Shown: piece by piece, positions 8,360 through 16,293 of the stretch
Layout: each line of letters begins with the position of its first letter
Position numbering within the stretch: position 1 is the stretch's first letter
NCBI GenBank assembly: GCA_035939615.1
Contig: DASZFP010000190.1
Location: forward strand, 1 to 20,279
Direction of reading: 5' to 3'
Source: VBCK01 sp035939615
GTDB taxonomy: Bacteria > Pseudomonadota > Gammaproteobacteria > Burkholderiales > Burkholderiaceae_F
DNA length: 20,279 nt
Notes under the pieces: generated by a model
The model's database searches: none
Seen by the model: only the letters and a program-made list of their open reading frames with translations
What the model was told of the DNA's origin: nothing
Made by a program: the position numbers and the translations under genes

Positions 8360-9283
8360 GTGAGCGTGCGCCCCGAGGCTGGCGTTGTACTGATACTTTC
8401 GGCGCTGGTCGCGATTGGCGGGCCCGTCGGCCTGGGGCTTGCGGGCCTGCTTCGAAAGGACCCGACACGGGCTGCAGACCCGAGGAGTCAACTCCCCTGG
8501 GACGGGCGACTGACGATTTCATCCGCTCTCATCTACACGCTGGCCTTCAACCTGATCTTCCTGTTGCAGGAGCTATTCCTCGTCCTGCCCAAAGCACTGA
8601 CTCCCGGTCTTCACGCCACGCTCTATCACAACAACCACGGCTGGACCGGTGAGAACCCATTGGCGCGCCTGTTCCAGGGCACGGGTGCACTGGTGATCCT
8701 GCTGGTGGGACTGGCCGCCATGGGGTGGCTGAAACGCTCGCCGGGCAGGTCGACAACGCTTCGTCTGTTCGTTATCTGGATCGCCTTTTGCGGCCTTTTC
8801 GAGTCACTGCCGCAGGTCGTCGTGGGCGCGGTCCTTCCACAGAACGACGTCGGCATGGCCATGGACTATCTGCGCCTGCCGCCGATCGCAATGCTGGCGG
8901 CGGCGATCGCGTCACTGGCGGCGATCGCCGCCGCGGGCAGCTGGCTGGCGTTGCCGTTGCTTGAGGTCGCCGACGACCCGGCGCGTGTGGAGGGGCGTGC
9001 CCGGCGGACTCAGTTCATCTTCCGGACCGCCACGCTGCCGGCACTGTCGGCGATCCTGCTGATCCTGCTGTTCCGCGTACCCGGATCGATCGACCAGGTC
9101 GTAATCGTACCGGTCGCCGTGACTGTGATCGGTGTTGTCTGGATTCAGGCAAGTGCCTGGCGTTACACCGAATTCGACCTGGCGATGCGCCCGGAAGCGC
9201 CATCGATCCGCGCTCCCCTGGTTGCGCTCCTTCTCCTTCTGGTTGTCTTTCAGGTCATCTTGCGGCCCGGTATTGCGTTCTAG
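8360..9283 (+). CDS. Unrecognised multi-pass membrane protein
   Basis: A 307-residue protein with about seven or eight hydrophobic segments (roughly 8-31, 52-76, 106-124, 135-158, 174-203, 226-240, 245-264 and 285-301). I do not recognise the family. The most distinctive polar stretch is between helices two and three: HATLYHNNHGWTGENP, with His90, Asn91, Asn92, His93, Gly94 and Trp95. A second polar loop reads PQNDVGMAMDYLRLPP (160-175). Glu71 and Glu148 lie in or next to membrane segments. Such clustered His/Asn/Glu residues could bind a metal or form an active site, but no HExxH or other named motif is present. The GTG start at 8360 is the first in-frame option; the ribosome-binding site is poor. 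The gene is convergent with the beta-propeller gene, with only 15 bases between the stops. Confidence 0.75.
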   Translation: MSVRPEAGVVLILSALVAIGGPVGLGLAGLLRKDPTRAADPRSQLPWDGRLTISSALIYTLAFNLIFLLQELFLVLPKALTPGLHATLYHNNHGWTGENPLARLFQGTGALVILLVGLAAMGWLKRSPGRSTTLRLFVIWIAFCGLFESLPQVVVGAVLPQNDVGMAMDYLRLPPIAMLAAAIASLAAIAAAGSWLALPLLEVADDPARVEGRARRTQFIFRTATLPALSAILLILLFRVPGSIDQVVIVPVAVTVIGVVWIQASAWRYTEFDLAMRPEAPSIRAPLVALLLLLVVFQVILRPGIAF

Positions 9284-9298
9284 TGTTGCGGTTCGGCG

Positions 9299-12200
9299 TC
9301 ACTCCATCCGCACCACCACCGGCGGCACATTCTCGCTCGCCGCCTGCGCAGCCAGCGCCGGAATGTCGGTCTCGGTGACCGCGCGCCACCGGCCCAGCTC
9401 GACGCCGAGGCGCTGGTCCAGGCGCGCGAACACGTCCAGCATCGGCTGCGTGGGGGCCGTGTCCGCATTCTCGATGAGGTGGCTGAACGAATCGAACTGC
9501 TCGTTCAGCATCGAGGGATAGCGCAGCGTTCCCTCGGTGCTCTTCAGCTTGACCTGGATCAGCGCCTGCTCGATCGGCGCAATCGTCTTTTCCAGCTTGT
9601 CGATCGTGGCGAGCAGGCTCTTGCCCCGATCGCCTGCTTCAAGCCGGGACCGCAGCGATTCCAGGTCGCTGCGCACGCCCCGGATCTGGTTGATCGCCCG
9701 ATGCATCTGGCCGATGCGTTCGCGCACGCGCATCGACAGGTCGAACTGTTCGCGCAGGGCATCGAGCGAATGCGCGGTGCGGGGGTCGGGCAGCACCTCG
9801 AGCTGCGCCGTCTCGCTCTTGCCGTTCCAGCTCAGCGTCAGCCGGTAAGTACCGGGCAGCACGATCGGGCCTTCGGGCCCGTTGCCCCCATAAAACGCTC
9901 CCGGCGTTTCCAGCGGCGAGGCCCAGCGCAGGTTCCACGCGAAGCGGTTCATTCCCTCCTTGGCCGGGATCATGTCGGCCGGCTTTTCCAGGTCGGGCCA
10001 CTCCGGCGGCTGCTCGAACTTGCTTTTCTTCTTCTGGCTCGAAAACGTCTGCACCACGTTGCCCTGGGCGTCCTGGATCTGAAGCGTCACCTCTTCGCCC
10101 GGCGTGCCGCGGAACCAGTAGTCGATGAATGCCCCATTGGGCGACAACCCCACCGGTCTGCGCTTGTCGATCTGCTCCGGATAGTGCAGGCGCACCGTCG
10201 CGCTCGGCTGGTAAAGGACCATGTCCTTGGCGGCGAGCCGCGCCGTCGCCTGGCGCAGCGGGGCCAGATCGTCCAGGATCCAGAACGAGCGGCCGTTGGT
10301 CGAGATGGCCAGATCGTCGTCCTTGACGACCAGGTCGGTGACCGGCGTGACCGGAAGGTTCAGCTGCAGCGGCTGCCAGTGCTGGCCGTCGTCAAACGAG
10401 ACGAACACGCCCAGCTCGGTGGCCGCGTACAGCAGCCCCTTCCTTTTGGGGTCCTCGCGCACAGCCCGCACGAAGGCACCGTCGGGAATGCCGCTGGTCA
10501 CCTTCGACCAGCTGCTGCCGAAGTCGCTCGTCTTGAAAATGTAGGGACGCGTGTCGTCGAGCTTGTGCCGCTCGACCGCGATGTACGCGCTGGCCGCGTC
10601 GTGCGGCGAGGCGTCGATCTGGCTGACCGTGCCCCACTCAGGCATCGCCCCCGGCGTGACGCTGTTCCAGGTCTTGCCGCCGTCGCGCGTGAGGTGGACC
10701 AGGCCGTCGTCCGTTCCGGCCCACAGCAGGTCCTTCTGCACCGGCGATTCGGCCAGGGAGAACACCGTGTCGTAGTACTCGACGCTGGTGATATCGAGCG
10801 TGATCGGCCCGCCCGACGGCTTCTGCTTGGACTTGTCGTTGCGGGTCAGGTCGGGGCTGATCGCGCTCCAGTGCCGGCCGGCGTCGGCGCTCTTGAAGAC
10901 GACCTCGGCGCACGTGTACAGAACATTCGGATCGTGCGGCGACAGCAGCACGGGCTCGGTCCACTGGAACCGGTGCTCCAGGCTCTCCGCACCCAGCCCG
11001 GAGGTATCCAGGGGCCAGACGTTGATGTACTGAACCTGCTTGGTGCGTTTGTCCCAGCGCGTGAGCGTGCCGCCGTTGTCGCCGGCAAAGACGATGTTGG
11101 CGTCTCTCGGATCGGGCGCGATCGATCCGCTCTCGCCGCCGCCCACGTCGTACCAGTCGCCGGCGCCGATCGTTCCTTCATCGGTGCGGCTGGCGATCGC
11201 GACCGAACCCAGGTCCTGCTGCGAGCCGTACAGGCGATAGGGATAGTCGTTGTCGGCGACCACGTGATAGAACTGGGCGGTGGGCTGATTGTCCTGGCGC
11301 GTCCAGCTCTTGCCACCATCGAGCGTGATCGTGACGCCACCGTCATTGCCGTCGATCATCCGCTGCGGATTGGCCGGATCGATCCACAGCGCATGGTGGT
11401 CGCCGTGGGGCGCGGGAAGCAGCGTGAAGGTCTTGCCGGCGTCGGTCGAGCGGAACAGGCCCGTGTTCTGGACGTACACCGTGTCGGCGCTTTTCGGATC
11501 GGCGAAGATGTGGCTGAAGTACCAGGCCCGCTGGCGGAAGCGCTCGTCGTCGTTGACGCGCGTCCAGTTCTGGCCGCTGTCGTCCGAGCGGAAAATACCG
11601 CCCTCCTCCGCTTCGATCGATGCATACACGCGGCTGCCGTCGGCGCCCGATACGGACACGCCGATCTTGCCCTTGATCCCCTTGGGCAGGCCGTTGCCTT
11701 CCAGCCGCGTCCAGGTGCTGCCGCCGTCGACCGACTTGTACAGACCGCTTCCCTCGCCGCCGCTCGTCAGACTCCACGGCGTGCGCACCACCTCCCACAG
11801 CGCGGCGTACAGGATGCTCGGACTGTGCGGATCGAACACCACGGCGATGCCGCCCGAGCGGTCGTTCTTGTAGAGCACCTTTTCCCAGGTCCGGCCGCCA
11901 TCGAGCGTGCGGAAGATGCCGCGCTCCGGGTTCGGCCCGTAGGCGTGCCCGAGCGCGGCAACGAATGCGATGTTCGGATCGCGCGGATGGATGATCACGG
12001 CGCCGATGTGCTGGCAATCGCGCAGCCCCATGTTGCGCCAGGTGCGGCCCCCGTCCGAGGACTTGTAGATGCCGTCGCCATTGGCCACGTTGCCGCGGAT
12101 GCTGGCTTCTCCCGATCCCGCGTACAACACGTTCGGATCGGACTCGGCAACGGCGAGCGCGCCGATCGAGGCGATCGACTCCTTGTCGGTGAGCGGCGTC

Positions 12201-12430
12201 CAGTTGGCGCCGCCATCGCCCGACTTCCACACGCCGCCCGCCGCGGCGCCGAAGTAATACTGGGTCGGATCCCCAGGCACGCTGGCCACCGCGACCGAGC
12301 GGCCGCCGCGGAATGGTCCGATCAGCCTCCATTTCATGCCGTTGAACAGGCTGTCCGGAACGGGCTGCCCAAAAACCGGCAGGGCAAACAGCACCAGCGA
12401 CCACAGCAGCGCCTTGCGCAGCAAGAGCAT
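9299..12430 (-). CDS. Exported Asp-box (BNR/VPS10-like) beta-propeller protein
   Basis: A 1043-residue protein with a signal peptide (residues 1-21, ending near PVFGQ). Eleven Asp-box repeats (S/T-x-D-x-G-x-T/N-W/F) are visible at about 70, 124, 175, 233, 282, 328, 369, 514, 581, 634 and 678, for example SSDGGRTW, STDAGKTF and TRDGGKTW. This indicates one or two large beta-propellers, as in sortilin/VPS10, GH74-type and sialidase-like folds. After about residue 690 come an Ig-like or beta-rich segment (LPGTYRLTLSWNG) and an alpha-helical, likely coiled-coil tail from about 895. Proteins of this layout are often annotated as glycosyl hydrolases, but no catalytic residues can be named here, so enzyme activity is not claimed. 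The ATG has a GGAG ribosome-binding site. Location is probably periplasmic or secreted. Confidence 0.88.
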   Translation of the reverse strand: MLLLRKALLWSLVLFALPVFGQPVPDSLFNGMKWRLIGPFRGGRSVAVASVPGDPTQYYFGAAAGGVWKSGDGGANWTPLTDKESIASIGALAVAESDPNVLYAGSGEASIRGNVANGDGIYKSSDGGRTWRNMGLRDCQHIGAVIIHPRDPNIAFVAALGHAYGPNPERGIFRTLDGGRTWEKVLYKNDRSGGIAVVFDPHSPSILYAALWEVVRTPWSLTSGGEGSGLYKSVDGGSTWTRLEGNGLPKGIKGKIGVSVSGADGSRVYASIEAEEGGIFRSDDSGQNWTRVNDDERFRQRAWYFSHIFADPKSADTVYVQNTGLFRSTDAGKTFTLLPAPHGDHHALWIDPANPQRMIDGNDGGVTITLDGGKSWTRQDNQPTAQFYHVVADNDYPYRLYGSQQDLGSVAIASRTDEGTIGAGDWYDVGGGESGSIAPDPRDANIVFAGDNGGTLTRWDKRTKQVQYINVWPLDTSGLGAESLEHRFQWTEPVLLSPHDPNVLYTCAEVVFKSADAGRHWSAISPDLTRNDKSKQKPSGGPITLDITSVEYYDTVFSLAESPVQKDLLWAGTDDGLVHLTRDGGKTWNSVTPGAMPEWGTVSQIDASPHDAASAYIAVERHKLDDTRPYIFKTSDFGSSWSKVTSGIPDGAFVRAVREDPKRKGLLYAATELGVFVSFDDGQHWQPLQLNLPVTPVTDLVVKDDDLAISTNGRSFWILDDLAPLRQATARLAAKDMVLYQPSATVRLHYPEQIDKRRPVGLSPNGAFIDYWFRGTPGEEVTLQIQDAQGNVVQTFSSQKKKSKFEQPPEWPDLEKPADMIPAKEGMNRFAWNLRWASPLETPGAFYGGNGPEGPIVLPGTYRLTLSWNGKSETAQLEVLPDPRTAHSLDALREQFDLSMRVRERIGQMHRAINQIRGVRSDLESLRSRLEAGDRGKSLLATIDKLEKTIAPIEQALIQVKLKSTEGTLRYPSMLNEQFDSFSHLIENADTAPTQPMLDVFARLDQRLGVELGRWRAVTETDIPALAAQAASENVPPVVVRME

Positions 12431-12572
12431 CAGAGAACTCCAGAGCGGGTTATCGAACAGGATGAGCGGAGCGCCGACCTCTCAGGGCCGGCGCTCCAGG
12501 GCCATTGCACCGCCTGGCGCACAGCCCGCGGCAGCAAGCTTACGCAACTGTAGCGCGCCGGGTAATCCCTCA

Positions 12573-12588
12573 GCGGGCGCGAGCCCGC
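12573..12588 (-). terminator. Weak hairpin just after the mocA-like gene
   Basis: GCGGGC and GCCCGC pair around a four-base loop, three bases past the mocA-like stop codon. There is no T-run after it, so it may only be a 3'-end stabilising hairpin, or chance in GC-rich DNA. Confidence 0.25.
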
Positions 12589-12591
12589 CGG

Positions 12592-13194
12592 TCATTTCTG
12601 GGCCTGCGCCAGCTCGTCCGGCGTGTCGACGTCCTGGAAGATGGCCTCGGTATCGAACGGCACCGCACGCACGGACCCGGCGTACCGCTCGAGCAGGCCG
12701 CGGGCTCCGGTGTCGCCGCTGAGCGCGCCCAGGGCCGGGAAGAAATCCTTCGGCCACAGCACGGGCTGGCCGCGCCGGCCGTCGCGCCACGGCGCGACGA
12801 TGGCCGGCCGGCGCGGATCAAACGCATCGATCAGCCGGTCGATGTGGGCCGCCTCGATCCACGGCATGTCGGCCAGCTGCACCAGCGCCGCATCGAGCGT
12901 GTCGGGCAGCGCCGCCAGCCCACACCGCAACGAACTCGACAGTCCCGTGGCGTATTGCGGATTGCGCACCGCGGTGACGAGCTTGGGGGCCGGCACCGCC
13001 TGCAGCGCAGCCTCGACCCGCTCGGCCTGCCAGCCGGTCACCACCACCACCTGGCTGCAGGCCGACTCGACGGCGCAGCGCACCGCGCGCTCGATCATCG
13101 TCACGCCGCCGATCTCGCACAGCAGCTTGTTGCGCCCCTGCATCCGGCTCGAGGCGCCGGCCGCCAGCACCAGGGCTGCGACGCGGCCGCTCAC
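12592..13194 (-). CDS. MocA-like molybdenum cofactor cytidylyltransferase family protein
   Basis: A 200-residue nucleotidyltransferase of the MobA/MocA fold, which in related proteins transfers CMP or GMP to molybdopterin cofactor. The diagnostic N-terminal loop LVLAAGASSRMQGRNKLL is at residues 8-25. The nucleotide and metal motif QLADMPW is at about 106-112, and GQPVLW, typical of this family, is at about 142-147. The GTG start at 13194 is set by a four-base GTGA overlap with the stop of the XdhC C-terminal gene, a strong sign of translational coupling. The open frame continues far upstream but lies within the other gene. MocA rather than MobA is preferred because of the XdhC neighbours, since XdhC and MocA serve xanthine-dehydrogenase-type enzymes. 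Confidence 0.85.
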   Translation of the reverse strand: MSGRVAALVLAAGASSRMQGRNKLLCEIGGVTMIERAVRCAVESACSQVVVVTGWQAERVEAALQAVPAPKLVTAVRNPQYATGLSSSLRCGLAALPDTLDAALVQLADMPWIEAAHIDRLIDAFDPRRPAIVAPWRDGRRGQPVLWPKDFFPALGALSGDTGARGLLERYAGSVRAVPFDTEAIFQDVDTPDELAQAQK

Positions 13195-13886
13195 GGCGCA
13201 ACGCTGCGATAGCGTTCTTGCACGATCTGCGCCAGCGTGGCCAGCGCGATCTCGGCCGGCGAGCGCCCTCCCAGCGCGAGCCCGACCGGGGCGTGAATCC
13301 GGCCGACCTGATCGGCCAGCCCGAGCCGGGTCAACCGCTCCACGCGTTGCGCGTGGGTGCGCGCGCTGCCCAGCGATCCGATGTAGAAGGCGGGGCTCCT
13401 GAGCGCGGCCGCCAGCGCCGGATCGTCGATCTTCGGATCGTGCGTCAGCGTGACCACCGCGGTGCGTGCATCCGGCGCCAGCCGCGCCATCGCCTCGTCG
13501 GGCCATTCGTTGATCAACGTGACGCTCGGAAACCGCCCGGCATGGGCGAAGCCGCTGCGCGGGTCGATCACGGTCACCTCGAACCCGGCCAGCGCCGCCA
13601 TCGGGGCCAGCGCTTCGGTCACGTGCACCGCGCCCACCACCAGCAGGCGCGGGGGGCCGGCATAGACCCGCACGAACAGGTCCTCGCGCTGCGGCAACGG
13701 ACCGCTGCGTTCCTGCCGAACACTGCGGCCGACCGCAGCGACGAGCTCGGGTTCCAGGTCCAGGTCGCCGCACAGGACCTCGTGCTCGACCAACGCCTGG
13801 GCTCCGTCGCTCAGCCGGGTCACCAGGGCCATCGCCGCGCGCCCTGATCCGGCCGCCATCAGCCGGTCCAGGATATCCCGTCTCAT
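13191..13886 (-). CDS. XdhC C-terminal Rossmann-domain protein (half of a split XdhC)
   Basis: A 231-residue protein equivalent to the C-terminal half of XdhC/CoxI, the chaperone that inserts mature molybdenum cofactor into xanthine-dehydrogenase-family enzymes. The Rossmann-like nucleotide-binding strand LLVVGAVHVTEAL is at about 81-93 and is followed by VTVIDPRSGFA. The family signatures GSLGSARTHAQRVERL (170-185) and HAPVGLALGGRSPAEIALATLAQIV (198-222) are present. The usual GAGHVA glycine pattern is GAVHVT, a mild variation. The ATG at 13886 overlaps the stop of the upstream N-domain gene by four bases (ATGA). Two separate genes, rather than a frameshifted single one, are therefore the simplest reading; this arrangement is known in other proteobacteria. 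Confidence 0.87.
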   Translation of the reverse strand: MRRDILDRLMAAGSGRAAMALVTRLSDGAQALVEHEVLCGDLDLEPELVAAVGRSVRQERSGPLPQREDLFVRVYAGPPRLLVVGAVHVTEALAPMAALAGFEVTVIDPRSGFAHAGRFPSVTLINEWPDEAMARLAPDARTAVVTLTHDPKIDDPALAAALRSPAFYIGSLGSARTHAQRVERLTRLGLADQVGRIHAPVGLALGGRSPAEIALATLAQIVQERYRSVAP

Positions 13887-14206
13887 TCGACCCGCTCGAC
13901 GAAGACCTCTACCTGGCCTCCGCAGGCGAGCCCCACCTGCCAGGCCTGCTCGTCGCTGACGCCGAATTGCAGGCGGCGCGGCTGGCCGTCTCGCATCACC
14001 GCCTGGGCCTCGTGAATCACGGCCGCCTCGATGCAGCCGCCCGATACGGAGCCGACGAACTGGCCGGTGCTGTCGACGGCCAGGTGGCTGCCGGCCGGGC
14101 GCGGCGACGAGCCCCAGGTGCGCACCACGGTGGCCAGAGCCACACCGCGCCCCAGATCGCGCCACTGCCGGACCTGCTGGAGAATCTGGCTGGATTCGAT
14201 GTCCAT
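13883..14206 (-). CDS. XdhC N-terminal (CoxI) domain protein (half of a split XdhC)
   Basis: A 107-residue protein equivalent to the XdhC/CoxI N-terminal domain. The conserved stretches are TWGSSPRPAGSHLAV (about 29-43) and GSVSGGCIEAAV (about 52-63), the hallmark of this family. It ends in VFVERVE and its stop overlaps the next ATG, so the two XdhC halves are probably made in equal amounts and act together in molybdenum cofactor insertion. The ATG at 14206 has only a weak GGCGGA ribosome-binding site. It begins 61 bases after the stop of the radical SAM gene on the same strand, so co-transcription with that gene is possible but unproven. Confidence 0.86.
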   Translation of the reverse strand: MDIESSQILQQVRQWRDLGRGVALATVVRTWGSSPRPAGSHLAVDSTGQFVGSVSGGCIEAAVIHEAQAVMRDGQPRRLQFGVSDEQAWQVGLACGGQVEVFVERVE

Positions 14207-14267
14207 GCGTCCGCCTATGGGCCGCGCCCTGCGGCGCCGACCAGGATGCCCGGAAGGTCGATCGCGA

Positions 14268-16142
14268 TCAGGCCGCGGGCCGCTCCAGCCGCAGGCGGAA
14301 CACGGACGAGTCGACCTGCAGCAATCCGCGGGCGTTTTCTCCCAGCACGACGATCACGCGATCGCCGTGGCGCGCCAGCCGAGCCAGCAGGCGCTGGACC
14401 TCGTCGCGCTCGCTTTCGAGCAGGGCGTCGATCCGCAGCGTCAGCGACGAGTGCGTCGCACGCAGCAAACGCTCCAGGTGGCGGCCGGCCAAGGCCAGGA
14501 ACGCCCGGCAGGACCCGGCCGGCAGGCTGATGGACACGTGCGGCAGCGCGCTCGCCTGCGACAGCACCACGCCGACCCCGCTCAACGAACGAGAGGCGAG
14601 CTTCTGGATCTTGCTGAAGCGCCGCGCCACGATCCGGTGATGCGCCAGCGCCACCGGCTCGGGCCTGAAATGGCGGCTGGTGTAGTCCTGCATCGCCAGC
14701 CCCATGATCCATTCCGAAATGAACAGCGACAGCTTGCGTGGGGCGGTCCACGGCACCGTGCGCATGAAATGCCAGATCCGCACTGGCCCGCCGCGCAGGA
14801 CGCCCCGCACCACCAGGCGCCACACGATCCCCAGGCTCTGCGCCGGCGAGTAGTCGCCGTCGTACACCGGCCGCGGCATGAAGCGCAGCTTGTTGGCCAC
14901 CCGCTGAGCCATGGCCGAATCGCGCGCCAGCCGGCGCACCATCCGCTGGTAGCCGTCGACCAGCTCGCCATAGCTCATCCGCTTCGGGACCACGTTGGTG
15001 GCCGCCTTCGTATTGTCGGCGCTGTCCAGGTCGCGCAGCCGCCCCTCGGCCCGCAGCCGGTCGTACAGCGGCGTTTTGGGCAGCGCCGTCAGCAGCCCGA
15101 CCATCGCGACCTGGATGCCGGCATCCACGATGAAGCGGTACTGGAGATCGAACGTCTCCACCGTGTCGTTATCGAACCCCACGATGAAGCCCGCCAATAC
15201 GTCGATGCCGTGCTGGTAGATCCGCCGCAGCGACACCTGCAAGTCCTCGCGCGTGTTCTGCGACTTCAGGGTCTGCTTCAGCGTCTCGGGATCGGGCGAC
15301 TCGATCCCGATGAAGACCCAGGTGAACTTCGCCTGCCGGAACAGCTCCAGCAACTCCGGCTCCTGTGCCAGATTGATCGTGGCTTCGGTTCCGAACCGGA
15401 ACGGAAAACCATGCCGGCGCTGGTAATCGACCAGCATCCGGACCAGTTCACGCGCCACCGCCTTGTTGCCGATCAGGTTGTCGTCGACAAAAAACACGCT
15501 GCGCACACCGAGCTGGCGCAGCGTATCGAGCTCGCGCTCGATCTGCGCCAGCGTCTTGTGGCGCGGCTTGCGTCCGAACATCACGATGATGTCGCAGAAC
15601 TCGCATCGGAACGGGCAGCCTCGCGAGAACTGCATCGTCGGCATCGCATAGCGATCGAGCTTCAGCAGGTCGAAGCGGGGCGTGGGCGAGTCCTCCAGCC
15701 GCACCACGCCGGTTTCCTGGTACAGCGCCTGCGGCCTGCCCAGTTCGAAATCGGCGCAAAAACGCGGCCAGATGTACTCGGATTCTCCCGCCACGACCGT
15801 GGAGGCCAGGTCGATGTAGCGTTCGGGGCACAGCGAGGCGAAGCTTCCGCCGGCCACCACCGGGTAGCCGGCCTGCCGGAAGTGCTCGATCAGCTCCCGC
15901 TGGCGCTCGAACTGCACGCCCATGCCGCACACGCCGATCAGGTCCGCCTCGGGAGCGAGCGGTACCGATTCGACGTTCTCGTCGACGATCGACACCTCCC
16001 AGTGGGGCGGACACAGCGCGGCCAGTGTCGCCAGTCCCAGGGGCGGGTTGACCGAACGCTTCGAGGGCAGCACCTGGTCGATGGCCCAGCGCAGACTCCA
16101 GAAGCTTTCGGGGAACCGCGGATTGATCAGAAGGAGTTTCAT
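14268..16142 (-). CDS. B12-binding-domain radical SAM protein, DUF4070-like
   Basis: A 624-residue cobalamin-dependent-type radical SAM enzyme. The N-terminal 130 residues form a B12-binding-like Rossmann domain (MKLLLINPRF, PPLGLATLAAL, VSIVDENVE, VVAGGSFASLCPE). The radical SAM cluster motif is SRGCPFRCEFC, with Cys176, Cys180 and Cys183 in CxxxCxxC. It is followed by DIIVMFGRKPRHKT, VFFVDDNLIGNK and FIGIESPD. The middle-to-late part (about 300-450, including VGFDNDTVETF and KRMSYGELVDGYQRMVRR) resembles DUF4070, found in hopanoid methylases such as HpnP and in many uncharacterised relatives. Residues 515-624 form an extra domain I cannot assign. The ATG at 16142 was chosen over longer options because MKLLLINPRF is the standard family start. 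The substrate is unknown. Confidence 0.9.
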   Translation of the reverse strand: MKLLLINPRFPESFWSLRWAIDQVLPSKRSVNPPLGLATLAALCPPHWEVSIVDENVESVPLAPEADLIGVCGMGVQFERQRELIEHFRQAGYPVVAGGSFASLCPERYIDLASTVVAGESEYIWPRFCADFELGRPQALYQETGVVRLEDSPTPRFDLLKLDRYAMPTMQFSRGCPFRCEFCDIIVMFGRKPRHKTLAQIERELDTLRQLGVRSVFFVDDNLIGNKAVARELVRMLVDYQRRHGFPFRFGTEATINLAQEPELLELFRQAKFTWVFIGIESPDPETLKQTLKSQNTREDLQVSLRRIYQHGIDVLAGFIVGFDNDTVETFDLQYRFIVDAGIQVAMVGLLTALPKTPLYDRLRAEGRLRDLDSADNTKAATNVVPKRMSYGELVDGYQRMVRRLARDSAMAQRVANKLRFMPRPVYDGDYSPAQSLGIVWRLVVRGVLRGGPVRIWHFMRTVPWTAPRKLSLFISEWIMGLAMQDYTSRHFRPEPVALAHHRIVARRFSKIQKLASRSLSGVGVVLSQASALPHVSISLPAGSCRAFLALAGRHLERLLRATHSSLTLRIDALLESERDEVQRLLARLARHGDRVIVVLGENARGLLQVDSSVFRLRLERPAA

Positions 16143-16164
16143 GCGCGCTCCCGGGTAGTGTGCA

Positions 16165-16193
16165 TTTGTACAGCGCCCACGGGCGTGCACAAA
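16165..16193 (-). promoter_or_regulatory. Dyad-symmetric candidate promoter of the radical SAM gene
   Basis: Reading on the minus strand, TTGTGC (16187-16192) and TACAAA (16165-16170) sit 16 bases apart, about 22 bases before the ATG, and could be -35 and -10 boxes. The same block is an imperfect inverted repeat (TTTGT...CGCCC against GGGCG...ACAAA) with one wobble position and one bulged base. A repressor site or leader hairpin is therefore possible. Both boxes deviate from consensus. Confidence 0.35.
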
Positions 16194-16240
16194 CGGCATG
16201 ACCGACCTTATACACGCCTGCGATCGGCTCGTCGCGCCCC

Positions 16241-16270
16241 GGAATAACAAACCCCGCCCGAGGGCGGGGT
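16241..16270 (-). terminator. Intrinsic terminator after the phosphoesterase gene
   Basis: On the minus strand, ACCCCGCC and GGCGGGGT form a perfect 8-bp GC-rich stem with a CTCG loop, followed by the T-rich tail TTTGTTATT. It lies 23 bases past the phosphoesterase stop codon and is the clearest terminator in the window. It marks the end of the monooxygenase-patatin-phosphoesterase group. Confidence 0.85.
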
Positions 16271-16293
16271 CGCGGCCGAACCGGGGTCCAGCG

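Noticed and set aside
12468..12497. A 9-bp inverted repeat (GGAGCGCCG / CGGCGCTCC) with a 12-base loop upstream of the propeller gene
   Set aside because: The loop is long, there is no T-run, and the arms are GC-only; chance in this base composition is likely.
9479..12553. A 1024-codon plus-strand ORF antisense to the beta-propeller gene
   Set aside because: It arises from high-GC codon bias; its translation is a low-complexity Arg/Val/Gln-rich sequence with no domain, while the minus strand has clear Asp-box repeats.
13883..13886. A frameshift splitting one xdhC gene
   Set aside because: The junction is a clean ATGA stop/start overlap, both halves are complete domains, and split XdhC genes are known, so two genes is the simpler reading.
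14031..16247. A 738-codon plus-strand ORF antisense to the radical SAM and XdhC genes
   Set aside because: It has no recognisable motif and covers strong family signatures on the other strand.
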